From positions 248,001 to 312,000 of the forward strand of contig NZ_JARESG010000001.1 in assembly GCF_029076445.1 (NCBI RefSeq): DNA of 64,000 bases, given 5' to 3'. Below are positions 1 to 9,143 of the stretch, one piece after another. Below the pieces are notes generated by a model that saw only the letters and a list, made by a program, of their open reading frames with translations, ran no database searches and was not told the DNA's origin. Position numbers and translations under genes: made by a program. Each line of letters starts with the position of its first letter. Position 1 is the first letter of the stretch. Origin of the DNA: Pseudarthrobacter naphthalenicus. Its GTDB lineage: Bacteria; Actinomycetota; Actinomycetes; Actinomycetales; Micrococcaceae.

Positions 1-687
1 GGACACTTCTTCCCGGGGTCCGTCTCCGACCAAATGGTTTCAGCAGAGGGCACCTACGACCCCGCGAAACAGGTCCTGGTTCCGGGGCGCCTCAAGGACG
101 GAAAGACCGGCTACTGGGTGGTTTCCGCCTTCGCCGTGAAGGGCGCCCCGGTTCTCACCGGTGTGGCTGCTTCCCCCCAGACGTGGATTCCGGTGGCCCG
201 CGGCTGGGTGTCCGATCCGGAGGATGCCGTGGCGCCGCCGCCGGGCACAGTCGACCTGACCGGACGGCTCATTCCCTCCGAATCGCCGCTGCCGGAGACC
301 GCGCCGGAAGCAGGACACGCCTCCGCCGTTTCGGTCGCCGAACTCATCAACTACTGGGACGTCAGCAGCTACCCGGGATTTGTCGCCGCCACCGCCGAAA
401 TGGTGGACGGGACCGACGTGAGCGCGGCGGCGGTCAGCGGAGATCTGAAGCCGCTGAACATCGGCCCGCAGCCGCCGGCCCAAAAGGTCAACTGGCTCAA
501 CCTCTTCTACTCCCTGGAGTGGGTGGTGTTCGCCGGGTTCGCCCTGTTTATCTGGTGGCGGCTGGTGAAGGATGACTACCGCCGTGGCCTCGAAGAGGAC
601 CTCGACGACGACGCCCACGACGATGCGCCGCCTACGCCGCCCAGCTCCGCAACTTCTGAACAGCTCCAACAAAAGGTAAAGCCATGA
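1..687 (+). CDS. SURF1 family cytochrome oxidase assembly protein, 5' partial
   Basis: The reading frame is open from the first base of the window, so the N-terminus lies to the left; about 228 C-terminal residues are present. SURF1 proteins are membrane-anchored factors for assembly of haem-copper cytochrome c oxidase. Seen here: the family's conserved ARGWV-type segment (PVARGWVSDP, near base 190) and a C-terminal transmembrane segment (LFYSLEWVVFAGFALFIWW, bases about 505-560) followed by an acidic cytoplasmic tail rich in Asp and Pro. The full family has two membrane helices; the first is outside the window. Its stop TGA overlaps the ATG of the next gene (ATGA), so the two are translationally coupled. 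Confidence 0.85.
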   Translation, partial: GHFFPGSVSDQMVSAEGTYDPAKQVLVPGRLKDGKTGYWVVSAFAVKGAPVLTGVAASPQTWIPVARGWVSDPEDAVAPPPGTVDLTGRLIPSESPLPETAPEAGHASAVSVAELINYWDVSSYPGFVAATAEMVDGTDVSAAAVSGDLKPLNIGPQPPAQKVNWLNLFYSLEWVVFAGFALFIWWRLVKDDYRRGLEEDLDDDAHDDAPPTPPSSATSEQLQQKVKP

Positions 688-1184
688 TTGAACCGAAACC
701 GGCCGTCCAGCAGGGTTCTGCCCAGGGTAAGCCCAAGAAGCGCCGCTTCGGCGGTACCGAAGCCCAGATCCGTTCCGCGCTGAAATTTTACAAGGTCATG
801 GCCTACCTGACCGGCGGGATGCTGCTCCTGCTGTGCGCTGAACTGATCGCACGCTACGCGTTTGGCCAGTACCTCTTCGCGGGCGGAACGAACGCCGTCA
901 CCGGGCAGCCCTTCGGATTCGGTTTTGCCGAAGCAGACCCCCAGGGCGTGGTGGGTGGATTCAACCTTTCCGTCGCTGTGCTGATCGTGCATGGCTGGAT
1001 GTACGTGGTGTACCTGATCTCCAACTTCCGGTTGTGGACGCTGATGCGCTGGCCGTTCCTGAAGCTCATCCTGTTGGCGTTGGGTGGTGTGGTCCCGTTC
1101 CTGTCCTTCTTCGTGGAGAAGAAGTTCCACGCCGAGGTCGAAGCGGAGCTCGCCGCGCACCCGCAGGCGGCCCAGCGGTACTGA
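684..1184 (+). CDS. DUF3817 integral membrane protein
   Basis: A 166-residue protein with a basic N-terminus (KPKKRR, residues 17-21) and three hydrophobic segments at about residues 36-56, 92-112 and 122-144. It matches DUF3817, a family of small actinobacterial membrane proteins of unknown function that often lie beside guaA or cytochrome oxidase assembly genes. It overlaps the SURF1-type gene by 4 bases and precedes guaA by about 100 bases. The pairing with SURF1 suggests a membrane or respiratory role, but nothing in the sequence shows a catalytic function. Confidence 0.8.
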   Translation: MIEPKPAVQQGSAQGKPKKRRFGGTEAQIRSALKFYKVMAYLTGGMLLLLCAELIARYAFGQYLFAGGTNAVTGQPFGFGFAEADPQGVVGGFNLSVAVLIVHGWMYVVYLISNFRLWTLMRWPFLKLILLALGGVVPFLSFFVEKKFHAEVEAELAAHPQAAQRY

Positions 1185-1273
1185 CGCGCCGCGGCGGCAG
1201 GTGAGTCCCGCCGTCGTACGTTCCTTCCGTCACACCACCGGCCATGAATGTGCGGCGGGGCAACTGCGCAAAG

Positions 1274-1279
1274 TAGGCT
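1274..1279 (+). promoter_or_regulatory. -10 box of guaA (leaderless)
   Basis: TAGGCT lies exactly 6 bp before the GTG of guaA, and there is no Shine-Dalgarno sequence. This spacing puts the transcription start on the start codon. No clear -35 box is visible. Confidence 0.6.
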
Positions 1280-1285
1280 AGGACG

Positions 1286-2875
1286 GTGACTACTCCCTCT
1301 GCACCCCAGACTTCCCAGAAGCCGGTGCTGGTTGTTGACTACGGTGCCCAGTACGCGCAGCTGATTGCCCGCCGCGTCCGGGAAGCGAACGTGTATTCGG
1401 AAGTGGTTCCGCATACCTACAGCACCGAGCAGCTCCTGGCCAAAAACCCCGCTGCCATCATTCTCTCGGGTGGCCCGTCCAGCGTGTACGCGGACGGTGC
1501 CCCGTCCGTCGGCGCCGATCTCTTTGAGGCCGGGGTTCCCGTGTTCGGCATCTGCTACGGCTTCCAGGCCATGGCCAACGCCCTGGGCGGCAAGGTGGAT
1601 AAGACCGGCCTGCGCGAGTACGGCTCCACCCAGACCACCATCCTCGGCGAAGGCCGCTCCGTGCTCGAGGGGATGCCGCAGCACCAGAATACCTGGATGA
1701 GCCACGGCGACTCCGTGCACACCGCCCCTGAGGGCTTCGAAGTGCTGGCGACGACGGCGGGCGCCGAAGTTGCCGCGTTCGCCAACGAGGAAAAGGGCCT
1801 GTACGGCGTGCAGTGGCACCCGGAGGTGAAGCACTCGGCCTACGGCCAGCAGGTGCTGGAGAACTTCCTGTTCAAGGGCGCCAAGCTCGAGCCCAACTGG
1901 ACCACGGGGAACATCCTCGAAGAGCAGGTGGACCGGATCCGTCAGCAGATCGGCGACGCCCGGGTCATCTGCGGCCTCTCCGGCGGAGTTGATTCCGCGG
2001 TTGCCGCCGCGCTCGTCCAGCGGGCCGTCGGCGACCAGCTCACGTGCGTCTTCGTGGACCACGGACTGCTGCGTGAAGGCGAAGCCGAACAGGTGGAGCG
2101 CGACTTCGTGGCCGCCACCGGCGTGAAGCTGTACGTGGCCAATGAGCAGGAGCGTTTCCAGGACGCCCTGACCGGTGTCAGCGACCCCGAGACCAAGCGC
2201 AAAATCATCGGCCGCGAGTTCATCCGCGCGTTCGAGGAAGCTGAACTGGCCATCATCGCCGAAGCGGCGGCCCACGGCGAGAAGATCAAGTTCCTGGTCC
2301 AGGGCACGCTGTACCCGGACGTCGTCGAATCAGGCGGCGGCGAAGGTGCAGCCAACATCAAGAGCCACCACAACGTGGGTGGCCTTCCCGAGGACCTGCA
2401 GTTCGAACTCGTGGAACCGCTGCGCGCACTCTTTAAGGACGAGGTCCGTGCCGTGGGGGCCCAGCTGGGGCTCCCGCAGGAAATCGTGGGACGCCAGCCG
2501 TTCCCCGGGCCCGGCCTCGCCATCCGCATTGTCGGCGAGGTCACCAAGGAACGCCTGGACCTGCTGCGCAAGGCGGACGCCATTGCCCGCGCCGAACTCA
2601 CCGCAGCCGGCCTGGACAACGAAGTATGGCAGATGCCGGTGGTCCTGCTCGCCGATGTCCGCAGTGTTGGGGTCATGGGCGACGGCCGGACCTACGGCCA
2701 CCCGATTGTCCTCCGCCCGGTGTCCTCCGAGGACGCCATGACGGCCGACTGGTCCCGCCTGCCGTACGATCTGCTGGCCCGGATCTCCAACCGGATCACC
2801 AACGAGGTGGAAGGCGTGAACCGGGTGGTGCTGGACGTGACCAGCAAGCCGCCGGGAACCATCGAGTGGGAATAA
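1286..2875 (+). CDS. guaA: GMP synthase (glutamine-hydrolysing)
   Basis: A 529-residue enzyme that converts XMP, glutamine and ATP to GMP, the last step of de novo guanine nucleotide synthesis. The N-terminal class I glutamine amidotransferase domain has the nucleophile Cys90 (GICYGF) and the His178/Glu180 pair (QWHPEV). The ATP pyrophosphatase P-loop SGGVDS is at residues 232-237, and the C-terminal dimerisation domain ends with the conserved PPGTIEWE. Length is normal. The GTG start at 1286 is supported by a -10 box 6 bp upstream and agrees with the family N-terminus. A terminator hairpin follows the stop directly. Confidence 0.98.
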   Translation: MTTPSAPQTSQKPVLVVDYGAQYAQLIARRVREANVYSEVVPHTYSTEQLLAKNPAAIILSGGPSSVYADGAPSVGADLFEAGVPVFGICYGFQAMANALGGKVDKTGLREYGSTQTTILGEGRSVLEGMPQHQNTWMSHGDSVHTAPEGFEVLATTAGAEVAAFANEEKGLYGVQWHPEVKHSAYGQQVLENFLFKGAKLEPNWTTGNILEEQVDRIRQQIGDARVICGLSGGVDSAVAAALVQRAVGDQLTCVFVDHGLLREGEAEQVERDFVAATGVKLYVANEQERFQDALTGVSDPETKRKIIGREFIRAFEEAELAIIAEAAAHGEKIKFLVQGTLYPDVVESGGGEGAANIKSHHNVGGLPEDLQFELVEPLRALFKDEVRAVGAQLGLPQEIVGRQPFPGPGLAIRIVGEVTKERLDLLRKADAIARAELTAAGLDNEVWQMPVVLLADVRSVGVMGDGRTYGHPIVLRPVSSEDAMTADWSRLPYDLLARISNRITNEVEGVNRVVLDVTSKPPGTIEWE

Positions 2876-2884
2876 CAGTGTGAG

Positions 2885-2914
2885 TGGCCGGTCTCCGTCA
2901 GCGGAGGCCGGCCA
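2885..2914 (+). terminator. Terminator of guaA
   Basis: A 12-bp stem (2886-2897 with 2902-2913, one T-G wobble) around the loop TCAG, starting 10 bases after the guaA stop. The run of T is short, as is usual in high-GC actinobacteria. Confidence 0.7.
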
Positions 2915-3054
2915 TTGCTCTTATCCGTTCAAATCCCCTAATTTGGCCTGACCCCGTGTTGCGGTCTCTCATCCCGGCTCCTTTTGCGGCTACGCTCGAA
3001 TCTATGCCGGTATGGTCCAGGGCGTCACGTGTAAACGCAGAAAAGAAGGCAGTA

Positions 3055-6000
3055 GTGTCAGTTGGTCAAGGCCACCCGGAGGGTTCTGAGGAGCTCGGAA
3101 AATGGCTGTCCGGGCTTAAACCCGTCACCGGGGCAGACACCATGCTGCGTTTCACCAAGACCCCGGAAGGCTCCATTGACCTGACCCACGCCCACCCCTC
3201 GGGGCTGGCGCAGCTGATGGCGGGCCGCCGCACCCGGCTGTCCACCCTGATCCGGGACCAGCAGCAGTACGTGGTTGCGGCCCGGGCCTCGCGGAATATC
3301 CGCTCAAAAATCTTTGAACTCGCAAACGACCGCGGGATCGACGCCGGGTATTTCTCCGCCGGCACTGTGGTGTGGACATCCGCCGTCGGAGGCAAGCCGC
3401 AGCGGATTTCCGCCCCGGTCATGCTCACAGCGATTTCGCTCACGGTCCGTCCCGGCGAGGACGATTACGAGCTTCAGCTCACCGAGCAGGCCCACATCAA
3501 CCCGGCCTTGGTCCGGCACCTGAAGAACATTCACGGGATTGTGTTCGACGTCAATGCCGTCACCCGCCTCGCCTACAGCACCGCCCGCTTCGATCCGCAG
3601 CCGGTCCTGGACCGGCTGGCCACGCTGATCAGGCCCATCCACGGTGCCGAAGCCCAGCACAACCTGCTCGTCTCCACCTTTGCTGATCTGTCCGGCAACC
3701 TCGATGACCCCTGGATCAACGACGGCAACCCGCTGATCACTGCCCTGGCCAAGGCCGGCGGCGGCGAAGTGGTGGATGTCGAGGAACCGGACCCTTCGCG
3801 CTTTCCGAGCGTGGACGACCGCCACCCCGGCGACGAACTCCTGCTCCTTGACGCCGACCCGGACCAGCAGTACGTCATCGACGCTGCGCGGGCCGGTGAC
3901 TCGCTGGTGGTCAGCACCCCGCCGGGCACGGGCCAGACCCAAACCGCGATCAACACCATCGGCGCACTCGTGGACGCGGGACGGTCAGTCCTGGTGGTCG
4001 GGGACCGCCGTGCCAGCCTGAACGAAGTATCCGGACAGCTGGAAGCCCTGGGCCTGGAGTCCATCCTCTTCCAGCTTTCCGGCACCGCCACACCCCAGCA
4101 GCTCAAAGCCCAGCTGGTGCGCGCCATTGTGCGCAACGAGAAATCTCTCGAGCCGCAGCTGGGAAACCTGCACAAGACCCTCACCGAACACCGTCACGCC
4201 CTGATGGACCATGTGGCCTCCCTGCACAACGTCCGCCAGCGCTGGGGCTGCTCGCCGTACCAGGCCATGCAGTCGCTCGCCGAACTGACCTCCATCCACC
4301 CGGCCCCGGCAACCACGGTGCGGCTCAAGCGCAGCGTGCTGGACAGCATCCGCGACCGCAACGAACTCGCCGGCCGGCTCCGGCGGGCAGCCGAGCTTGG
4401 CAGCTTCAGCCGGGCGTCCACCACCAGTCCATGGCACGGTGCCAGACTCCTCACCCGCAAAGAGACCGAGGAAGCCCAGGACCTGGCCCGCTCCGTCGCG
4501 AAGAACCTTCCGGTCCTCCGCGACCGGATGCACAGCGTGGCCGAGCACGCCGAGATCCGGCTGGGCAGTTCTTTTGCTGAATGGGGCGAGCAGCTCGAAC
4601 TGCTGGTGGCGGTCCGCGAAAGCCTGGACAAGTTCACGCCCGACATCTTCGACCGGCCCGTCCATGACCTGATCTCGGCCACCGCCACCTCGGCCTGGCG
4701 CCGCGAGCGGAACATTGATATGGCGTCCATGCAGCGGTCCCGCCTGCGCCGGGTCGCCAAGGAGTACGTGCGGCCCGGTGTCCACATCGCTGACCTCCAC
4801 AGTTCACTGGTGTTGGTCCAGGAACAGCGGGCGCTGTGGTCCGGCTACGCCACGACCCAGCGCCACCCGGCCGTTCCCTCAGGCCTCGCCGAAATGAACG
4901 TTCTGTACCGGTCACTGGACCGCGAGCTGACCGAACTGGGGGAGGCCCTCCGGCACACCCCGGCCGGCGGCTCGCTGGCCACTGCCCGCTATGAGGAACT
5001 CATGGAGCGGCTTGAGCGGCTGGTGGCGGACACCGACACGCTGAAGACCCTGCCCGAGCGCACCCTGCTGGTGGAAAACATGCGTGAGCATGGCCTGGGT
5101 GAACTCCTCTCCGACCTGGCGGACCGGGAAGTTCCGGCGGAGTCCGTGGCCGCCGAGCTTGAACTTGCCTGGTGGCAGTCGGCCCTGGAAGCCATGATCA
5201 GCGGCGATGATTACCTGGCCATGTCCGACGGCGACGCCCTCCGCCAGCTGGAGGCCGAATACCGGCTCGCGGACAACGCCCACATTGCCAGCGGTGCCGC
5301 GCGCCTGCGCTGGGACCTTTCCGAGCGGTGGAGCGCCGCGTTGGCGGAGCACCCGCGCCAGGCCCAGCTGCTCCGCAGCCTGCTCAAGGACGGCCGCGTG
5401 ACACTGGCCGCCCTGACCGCCCAGGCGCCGGACCTCGTGCCGATGCTGGTTCCGGTCTGGTCGGTCAGCCCGTACCTGATGACCGGTCTCCTGCCGGCAG
5501 AACAGCGCTTTGATGCCGTGGTCATCCTGGACGCGGAAGCCACATCGCTGCAGGCGGTCCTGCCGTCCATTGCCCGCGCCAAGCAGGTGATTGCCTTCGG
5601 CGATGCCAAGATTGCCAGCCCCCGGACCTTTACCGTGGGCGTGGAGCGCCTGGCCGCCGGCGAAGCCGCCCACCAGCGGGTGGAAAGTGCCTACACCGCC
5701 CTCTCGGCCGTGCTGCCGGTGTGGCGCCTGAATTTTGTCTACCGTGCCGTCGATGAGGACCTGGTCCTTCAGCTGAGCAAGAATTTCTACGACGACGGTC
5801 TCCGCCGGCTGCCCGAGGGCCAGGCTGCCACCGGCCTGGACCGGGCGCTGACGGTTGAGTACCTGCCCGACGGGACGGGACTGCCGAGTGCCGATCACGA
5901 GGGCGTGGAGTCCGTGGTGGCCGAGGTCAACCGTGTGGTGCAACTGGTTTTTGAGCACGCACGGCTGCGTTCCCGCACGTCCCTGGCCGTGGTGACCGCA

Positions 6001-7101
6001 AGCCTCCGGCACGCGGCGCGGATTGGCGAGTCCATCCGGTTGCAGCTTCCCAACCACCCCACACTTGCCGGGTTCTTTGGCGGCGGGGCGGAGTCGTTCC
6101 GCGTGGTTGACCTGGAGCGGGCCCAGGGCCTGGTCCGCGACCACATCATCTTCTCGCCCGGCTTCGGCCGGACGCCCCATGGGCGGGCGCTGCATAATTT
6201 CGGTCCGCTTTCCGCTGAGGGCGGCCGGGAAAAATTTGCCCTCGCCATGACACGCGCCCGCCGGTCGATCCACGTCCTGACCTGCTTCCAGCCCGAAGAC
6301 CTGGACCACACGCGGCTTTCGCACGGCGCCGTGGAACTCTACGAGCTGCTGAACCGCGAAATTGCCGGGAAGACAGACCTGGGCACCCCGGCGTCCCGGG
6401 CTGCCGCCAGCGAACAGGCCCTCGGCGCTGACCCGCTGGTGGCCGACCTCGGTGACCGGCTGCGGGCCCGCGGCGCACGCGTCTGGCATCAGTACGACGG
6501 CGTCATCGATGTGGTGGCGGCGGCTGACCCGCTGAGCACCATGGGTCAGGACGACGCGGATATCCCGTGGCCGGTGGCGATCGAATCCGACGGCACGGAA
6601 CAGTACCGCACCATGAGCGTGCGCGAGCGGAGCCGTCTCCGTCCGCAGCTGCTCGAGCGGATGGGCTGGCGGTACATGCCGCTGTGGACCATCGAGGTCT
6701 TCACCGACCCGTCCACCTGCGCTGACCGGATTGCCGGCTACCTGGGACTCGAAAATGTCCTGCCTCCGGGACGGGGCACCGCCTCGGGTGGTTTCTTTGA
6801 CGAGGACCTGGACTCGCGCCCGGCGGGAACGGCCGGAGATGATAGAAACGATGACCAGGCCCCACGCCTGGAGAGGGAGGCTGTTGTGACCCCGCAGGAC
6901 CACGGCCAGGACAACACCGAAGACGGCGGCCAGCCGGACACCAACGGCGACGGCCAAGCCGCGCCCGTTGACCCGAAGGCCGGTACCGGGGGAATCCTGC
7001 CGAACAAGGCGGCTGAGGACGATCCCCGGAATTGGGGAGACGGCGCCGAAGACGATCATGACTCGTGGCTCAAGGAGAATAAACCGCCGCACTGGGGCTA
7101 A
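3055..7101 (+). CDS. Superfamily 1 helicase-like protein with Vsr-like nuclease domain
   Basis: About 1348 residues. The order is: N-terminal region without known motifs; Walker A region TPPGTGQT (residues 288-295), in which the catalytic Lys is replaced by Gln294; a long Arg/Leu-rich helical insertion (about 350-780); a Walker B-like stretch VVILDAEAT (Asp826) with Ala where DEAD-type helicases have Glu; a degenerate motif III (GDAKIASP); a motif VI-like ALAMTRAR; and a C-terminal Vsr/PD-(D/E)xK-like domain (Asp1152, Glu1177-Ser-Asp1179) with the typical GWRYMPLW segment. A hydrophilic tail ends the protein. The GTG at 3055 is preceded by AAGAAGG; ATG 3004 is an alternative, and upstream GTG 2884 sits inside the guaA terminator. 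Function is not known; ATP hydrolysis looks doubtful. Confidence 0.75.
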   Translation: MSVGQGHPEGSEELGKWLSGLKPVTGADTMLRFTKTPEGSIDLTHAHPSGLAQLMAGRRTRLSTLIRDQQQYVVAARASRNIRSKIFELANDRGIDAGYFSAGTVVWTSAVGGKPQRISAPVMLTAISLTVRPGEDDYELQLTEQAHINPALVRHLKNIHGIVFDVNAVTRLAYSTARFDPQPVLDRLATLIRPIHGAEAQHNLLVSTFADLSGNLDDPWINDGNPLITALAKAGGGEVVDVEEPDPSRFPSVDDRHPGDELLLLDADPDQQYVIDAARAGDSLVVSTPPGTGQTQTAINTIGALVDAGRSVLVVGDRRASLNEVSGQLEALGLESILFQLSGTATPQQLKAQLVRAIVRNEKSLEPQLGNLHKTLTEHRHALMDHVASLHNVRQRWGCSPYQAMQSLAELTSIHPAPATTVRLKRSVLDSIRDRNELAGRLRRAAELGSFSRASTTSPWHGARLLTRKETEEAQDLARSVAKNLPVLRDRMHSVAEHAEIRLGSSFAEWGEQLELLVAVRESLDKFTPDIFDRPVHDLISATATSAWRRERNIDMASMQRSRLRRVAKEYVRPGVHIADLHSSLVLVQEQRALWSGYATTQRHPAVPSGLAEMNVLYRSLDRELTELGEALRHTPAGGSLATARYEELMERLERLVADTDTLKTLPERTLLVENMREHGLGELLSDLADREVPAESVAAELELAWWQSALEAMISGDDYLAMSDGDALRQLEAEYRLADNAHIASGAARLRWDLSERWSAALAEHPRQAQLLRSLLKDGRVTLAALTAQAPDLVPMLVPVWSVSPYLMTGLLPAEQRFDAVVILDAEATSLQAVLPSIARAKQVIAFGDAKIASPRTFTVGVERLAAGEAAHQRVESAYTALSAVLPVWRLNFVYRAVDEDLVLQLSKNFYDDGLRRLPEGQAATGLDRALTVEYLPDGTGLPSADHEGVESVVAEVNRVVQLVFEHARLRSRTSLAVVTASLRHAARIGESIRLQLPNHPTLAGFFGGGAESFRVVDLERAQGLVRDHIIFSPGFGRTPHGRALHNFGPLSAEGGREKFALAMTRARRSIHVLTCFQPEDLDHTRLSHGAVELYELLNREIAGKTDLGTPASRAAASEQALGADPLVADLGDRLRARGARVWHQYDGVIDVVAAADPLSTMGQDDADIPWPVAIESDGTEQYRTMSVRERSRLRPQLLERMGWRYMPLWTIEVFTDPSTCADRIAGYLGLENVLPPGRGTASGGFFDEDLDSRPAGTAGDDRNDDQAPRLEREAVVTPQDHGQDNTEDGGQPDTNGDGQAAPVDPKAGTGGILPNKAAEDDPRNWGDGAEDDHDSWLKENKPPHWG

Positions 7102-7144
7102 CCGCGCCAGGTTGCCTGCAGGCCGCGCTGCGCCGCTCACCGCG

Positions 7145-7891
7145 TCACCCTTGGGCGGCGGGAGGTCCGACGAGGACAAAGAACAGCTTGCCCTGGGTGG
7201 ACGCGCCGGCCAGGCGGGCGGCCTGTTCCGGGGCGGCCGCCACCACGATCAGCCCGTCCGTTTCAGCGGTCCCGAGCCATTGACCTGTCTTTCCGCCCTG
7301 CCCCGATGTCCAGAGGACCGGCACAGAGGAAGCGAGTACTTCGGACGGGGAGTTCTGGTCGTAGCCGTTGGCTCCGGTCAGCACCACGTTGACCAGCTGC
7401 CCGGGAGACACCAGCTGGATTGAGGAAGGGTCTGCCATCCTCAGCGGCACGGCGGCGGCACCTGCCGCTGTTCCGGTAAGGAGTCCCGGGCCCAGCAGCT
7501 GGGAATCCGTCAGCAGCTGCCCTTTGCGCAGGGGCGCCGCCAGCTGTTTGCCTGTCGCTTCGCCTGGCACGGTGATTGACCCGTCACTCACCAGCTGCGG
7601 GGGAATGCGCACGGACGCCAGATCGGCTGCTGCCAGGGCGGTGCCAGCGGGCAGGTCCCGCGCGGCCGCCAGCGTCGTGGCCGTGTCTGCGGGCGGGGGC
7701 GTGAGCTGATGGACGGTGATCCCGGCGGCAACGCACAGCAGGAGGGCGATGGCGAGACGCCGGTTCCGGCTCAGCCACGACAGGAATCTGCGGCGGCCGG
7801 GGCGGCGGGTGACTCCGGCCGCCGGCGGGCGGCGTACCGGGCGGACGGCGGATGCGGCTCCGCGTCCCGGACTAAAGAGAGTGGCTGGCAT
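7145..7891 (-). CDS. SAF domain protein (CpaB/RcpC-like, membrane-anchored)
   Basis: A 248-residue protein with a basic N-terminus, one membrane helix (about residues 46-62) and a SAF domain after it (DLPAGTALAAADLASVRIP, about residues 79-97). This arrangement is that of CpaB/RcpC proteins of Flp/Tad pilus assembly, where the SAF domain is periplasmic or extracellular. No other pilus genes are nearby, so the role is uncertain; many actinobacteria carry it alone. The ATG at 7891 is chosen because TAGCGT lies 7 bp upstream with no ribosome binding site, which suggests a leaderless mRNA; GTG 7900 is an alternative. It converges with the helicase-like gene. Confidence 0.75.
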   Translation of the reverse strand: MPATLFSPGRGAASAVRPVRRPPAAGVTRRPGRRRFLSWLSRNRRLAIALLLCVAAGITVHQLTPPPADTATTLAAARDLPAGTALAAADLASVRIPPQLVSDGSITVPGEATGKQLAAPLRKGQLLTDSQLLGPGLLTGTAAGAAAVPLRMADPSSIQLVSPGQLVNVVLTGANGYDQNSPSEVLASSVPVLWTSGQGGKTGQWLGTAETDGLIVVAAAPEQAARLAGASTQGKLFFVLVGPPAAQG

Positions 7892-7898
7892 GGCACCC

Positions 7899-7904
7899 AC
7901 GCTA
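7899..7904 (-). promoter_or_regulatory. -10 box of SAF protein gene
   Basis: TAGCGT on the minus strand, 7 bp before the ATG at 7891. No Shine-Dalgarno sequence is present between them. Confidence 0.45.
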
Positions 7905-8013
7905 TGGTCCCGCGCCGGCGGGGCACAGGAGCGAAGATGCCTATGTGGATAACTTGGCTGCCGGCGTCGAACGCCGTGCCAAGGTGACTAACGAAGTGCG
8001 GTGATGACTACGT

Positions 8014-8286
8014 TCAGCTGGCTGCGGCTGCGGTTGCGGCGGCCGGGGCCGGTGCAGCTGCCGGGGCAGGCGCTGCCGCAGGAGCTGCAGAAACGGTGCT
8101 TCCCTTGGCGTCGCGGGAGTCCGTCCGGTAGAAGCCGGAGCCCTTGAACACCACACCGACGCTGTTGAACTTCTTGCGCAAGGCACCCTGGCACTCCGGG
8201 CATGACGTCAGGGTGCTGTCGGTAAACGACTGGAAAACGTCGAAGGCGTGGCCGCAATCCTTGCAGGCGTAGGCATAAGTGGGCAC
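8014..8286 (-). CDS. FmdB family zinc ribbon protein
   Basis: A 90-residue protein that begins MPTYAYACKDCG, the FmdB-type N-terminus. Two CxxC pairs (Cys8/Cys11 and Cys29/Cys32) form a zinc ribbon, followed by the conserved KKFNSVGVVFKGSGFYRTD. The C-terminal third is a low-complexity Ala/Pro tract (AAPAAAPAPAA type), probably disordered. The GTG at 8286 is chosen over longer frames because AGGAGGATCACCA precedes it directly and the family always starts at this point. FmdB proteins are putative regulators of unknown target. The neighbouring 5-formyl-THF cyclo-ligase gene is upstream on the same strand, and the two are probably cotranscribed. Confidence 0.88.
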   Translation of the reverse strand: MPTYAYACKDCGHAFDVFQSFTDSTLTSCPECQGALRKKFNSVGVVFKGSGFYRTDSRDAKGSTVSAAPAAAPAPAAAPAPAAATAAAAS

Positions 8287-8422
8287 TGGTGATCCTCCTC
8301 TTGGGCAAACGAGAGGTCCTGCGCTGCCTTGAACGGGCGGGCCGTCCATTAGCAGTCTCAGGGCCTGAGTGCTAATTCTATCACCCCCGGCGGGGAGCTC
8401 CTTAGCACGCCGCCGGAGCTAT

Positions 8423-9043
8423 TCAGGAGGGGGCCGCCAACCGAACCAGTCCGGACGGGGTCAAGGCAACGGGTACTTTGCGGTCGAACGCTTCGGCGGG
8501 GATGGTTCCGGCCGGGAGGACTTCAGTATCGAAGACGATGGCCGCCAGCGGGATCTCCAACCCTTCGCTGGCCAGTGAGCCGAGCAGGACGTCGTAGTAG
8601 CCGCCGCCCTGGCCGATCCTGTTCCCGCTCAGATCCAGTGCCGTGGCAGGCATCAGGAGGCCGGACACGGAAGCCATGATGGCCAGGTCATGCCGGGGGC
8701 CGGCGGGTTCCAGGACAGGGGCAAAGCGGCTGCGGACGAACTCTGTTTCCGGCGTCCACTGCGTCCAACTCAGCTGGCGCCCCGGTTCGCAAACCGGGAG
8801 CAGGACCGTGTGTCCGCGGCGGTGGAGTTCGCTGATAAGCGGCAGGGTGGGCGGCTCAGGCACCACGCCCAAATAGGCGCAAAAGGTCGACGGCGCAGCA
8901 CCTGCCAGCTGCTCGGCCCATGTTGCGCCGTGGACGGCGATGGCGGCGCCGGCGGCGTCGCGCTGGCCCGAGGGCGTGGCCGTGCGCTGCGCCCGGTGGC
9001 GTGCCCGGATGCTTTCCTTGACGGCCCTGTCGTGCTCGGACAT
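8423..9043 (-). CDS. 5-formyltetrahydrofolate cyclo-ligase
   Basis: A 206-residue enzyme that uses ATP to convert 5-formyltetrahydrofolate to 5,10-methenyltetrahydrofolate in one-carbon metabolism. The family signature GQGGGYYD, part of the ATP/Mg site, is at residues 144-151, and PVCEPGRQLSW is the substrate-side segment. Length is normal for the family. The ATG at 9043 is chosen because GAGGTG lies 6 bases upstream; a longer frame to 9094 has no such site. It is divergent from galU and lies upstream of the FmdB gene on the same strand, an arrangement common in Arthrobacter relatives. Confidence 0.9.
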   Translation of the reverse strand: MSEHDRAVKESIRARHRAQRTATPSGQRDAAGAAIAVHGATWAEQLAGAAPSTFCAYLGVVPEPPTLPLISELHRRGHTVLLPVCEPGRQLSWTQWTPETEFVRSRFAPVLEPAGPRHDLAIMASVSGLLMPATALDLSGNRIGQGGGYYDVLLGSLASEGLEIPLAAIVFDTEVLPAGTIPAEAFDRKVPVALTPSGLVRLAAPS

Positions 9044-9131
9044 AGGGTCACCTCTTCCGCGTTGCAGATGTGCCTTCTGCCGGATGCAGGGCACGGGCGG
9101 GCAGGAATTATTGAATGGTCTGCCCCTCCGT

Positions 9132-9137
9132 TAGATT
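9132..9137 (+). promoter_or_regulatory. -10 box of galU (leaderless)
   Basis: TAGATT exactly 6 bp before the GTG of galU, with no Shine-Dalgarno sequence between them. Confidence 0.6.
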
Positions 9138-9143
9138 AGTCCA

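Noticed and set aside
2884..3054. Longer start (GTG 2884) for the helicase-like gene
   Set aside because: It would lie inside the guaA terminator hairpin and has no ribosome site. GTG 3055 has AAGAAGG.
4912..7179. Long open frame antisense to the helicase-like gene
   Set aside because: It is a high-GC shadow frame; the residues show no family motifs, while the plus strand has a clear domain order.
7944..7952. Perfect DnaA box TTATCCACA on the minus strand
   Set aside because: It is a single copy with no cluster, no AT-rich unwinding region and no dnaA or dnaN nearby, so it is not an origin. One such 9-mer is expected by chance at this scale.
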